Shown: in pieces, positions 53,201 through 54,043 of the stretch
Numbering within the stretch: the first letter of the stretch is position 1
How the letters are laid out: each line of letters starts with the position of its first letter
Assembly (NCBI GenBank): GCA_001600415.1
Contig: BCJX01000015.1
Span: 944,269-998,311, forward strand
DNA: 54,043 nucleotides
From: Pascua guehoae
Taxonomy: Eukaryota; Basidiomycota; Tremellomycetes; Trichosporonales; Trichosporonaceae
Reading direction: 5' to 3'
The notes under the pieces: generated by a model
Seen by the model: the letters and a program-made list of their open reading frames with translations, nothing else
Told to the model about the DNA's origin: nothing
Database searches by the model: none
Translations under genes and position numbers: made by a program

Positions 53201-53297
53201 GCCGGGCTTGACGACGAGGGCAGACTCGAGCAGAAGTGGTGACGTCAGTGCCAATGTGAGCGCCGACGAGCGCGAAGACGTAAAGCCAGACTTGTGA
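50267..53297 (+). CDS. CRZ1: Crz1-like C2H2 zinc-finger transcription factor
   Basis: Exons 50267-50874, 50926-52341, 52403-52728, 52783-53016 and 53068-53297 give 937 aa. Calcineurin-responsive factors of this type enter the nucleus after dephosphorylation and control calcium and cell-wall stress genes. The N-terminal 780 residues are Gln/Ser/Pro-rich, with a polyglutamine run near residues 125-145 and a second Gln-rich block near 530-560. Three C2H2 fingers lie near residues 775-865: [19 protein letters not shown], then [20 protein letters not shown] and [18 protein letters not shown], followed by KSEQGQEC. The FTR-FNLK, FARQHD-KRH and FAR-DAL-RH order is that of Crz1. The C-terminus is acidic. 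A calcineurin docking motif (PxIxIT-like) was not located with confidence. The first ATG after the leader, gATGgcctctcc, is taken as start. Confidence 0.85.
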
Positions 53298-53569
53298 CTG
53301 CGGTAACAGCCCGGGGCATAGGCTGCCGCACGAGCTGCAAGTCGAGCTGCAAGTCGCGCATGCGGGAGAAGATTGATGGGAAAAGCGAAATCACACGATA
53401 CCAGAATGAAGATTAGATGCGCACCCCGATTGTATTTGTGAATATGTAGAGATTTCGATCCGATATGCAGCGTGCCGTGCAACGTGGGAGCCGCGGGGGG
53501 CAAACCGTGGACGCGTGAATCACAAGACGGAGAGCAATACATGTGACCAATATCCAACGAGACTACAGG
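53298..53569. other. Spacer between convergent genes
   Basis: 3' regions of the Crz1-like gene and the hydroxyisourate hydrolase. Only a short gtcgagctgcaa direct repeat (53340-53356) is seen. Confidence 0.5.
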
Positions 53570-54043
53570 CTAGCTTCCACGGTAGGTCGTGTACGAAAAG
53601 GGCGAGATGAGGAGGGGGATGTGGTAGTGCTGCGCGCCGTCGCTAAACTTGAACGAGATCTGCACGGTGAGCCGGGGTATAAGACGCGACGCGAGCGCTG
53701 TGGCGGCGCGGTGCGGCCTGGGGAAGGGAGAGAGAGAATAGTGCAAGCCTCGGTACCAGCTCGACACATAAAGCGCATTGGTGCAATGCACCAGTCTCAA
53801 GACTCCAGTCCCAGACTCGAGTCCCAGACTCGAGTCCAACTCCAGTCCCCAAACTCCTGCCCAGGCGCGACCTACCTCGACAAAAGGATAAAACGTCTCG
53901 ACGCCCCGGCTGTCAAAGTACGGTTCGGTCCGGAACGTCATCTTGTACACGCCCGGCGCGAGCGCTGCCCCGGGGTCGAGGAGGGTGGTGCACCGTCCGT
54001 CGGCGTCGGTGGTGCTGGGTGTGAGCTGGCGGGGGTGGGGGAG
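53570..54043 (-). CDS. 5-hydroxyisourate hydrolase (transthyretin-like), 3' part
   Basis: Exons (minus) >54043-53876 and 53659-53570. The enzyme hydrolyses 5-hydroxyisourate in urate breakdown, in peroxisomes or cytosol depending on targeting. The sequence TTDADGRC, GVYKMTFRTEPYFDSRGVE, FYPFVEISFKF, AQHYHIPLLISPFSYTTYRGS is diagnostic, ending in the family signature YRGS. A peroxisomal PTS1 is not present. The 216-nt intron contains agactcgagtcc repeats. The upstream edge may be an exon starting at 54025 after a C-rich acceptor. The gene runs out of the window. Confidence 0.93.
   Translation of the reverse strand, partial: LPHPRQLTPSTTDADGRCTTLLDPGAALAPGVYKMTFRTEPYFDSRGVETFYPFVEVGRAWAGVWGLELDSSLGLESGTGVLRLVHCTNALYVSSWYRGLHYSLSPFPRPHRAATALASRLIPRLTVQISFKFSDGAQHYHIPLLISPFSYTTYRGS

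Overview
The window reads as nuclear DNA of a GC-rich basidiomycete yeast or filamentous fungus. The gene content, the many short GT-AG introns with CTAAC/CTGAC branch points, the compact layout on both strands, and the Crz1-like and AA14-like proteins fit Tremellomycetes, most likely Trichosporonales. This placement is inference from protein style, not from a search. About twenty protein genes, three or four tRNA loci and one nested transposon block can be supported. Almost all genes needed splicing by eye; exon coordinates are given in each entry.

Layout. 1-756: 3' end of methylthioadenosine phosphorylase (+). 2028-2794: secreted Cys-rich protein (+). 3332-5273: ZPR1 (+), whose start codon appears to be split by an intron. 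6134-6855: a 250-bp unit in three tandem copies. 6867-8896: AA14-like copper monooxygenase (-), apparently frameshifted. 10726-12056: small Dabb-domain protein (-) whose intron holds an 82-nt homopolymer. 12584-13743: unknown protein with a possible RecA-like fold (+). 13883-14810: SET-domain protein (-). 14887-18096: large alpha/beta hydrolase (+).

19018-30790 is a tRNA-Leu cluster invaded by transposons. Two intact tRNA-Leu genes (anticodons CAG and AAG) flank a third tRNA-Leu-like gene that is cut at its intron position. Between its halves lies a non-LTR retrotransposon (-) with a reverse transcriptase and what looks like a C-terminal restriction-like endonuclease. Inside that lies an 8.0-kb Ty3/Gypsy chromovirus (-) with 618-bp LTRs. 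The chromovirus shows a Tf1-like self-priming arrangement and an in-phase G GGA AAC slippery heptamer directly before the gag stop codon.

The right part is a dense run of housekeeping genes: EFM3-type methyltransferase (+), ribosomal protein eL30 (-), PAM18/TIM14 (+), DUS4 (+), NAPE-PLD/FMP30-like hydrolase (-), seipin (+), a DUF1748 protein (-) and a 77-aa single-span protein (-). 45.1-50.2 kb is gene-poor and holds a tRNA-Val, two short TA-flanked inverted-repeat elements and GC-rich hairpins. A Crz1-like zinc-finger factor (+) and the 3' end of 5-hydroxyisourate hydrolase (-) close the window.

The genes do not form a pathway cluster. Shared themes are translation (EFM3, eL30, DUS4, ZPR1, tRNAs), mitochondria and lipids (PAM18, FMP30-like, seipin) and purine salvage or breakdown (MTAP, hydroxyisourate hydrolase).
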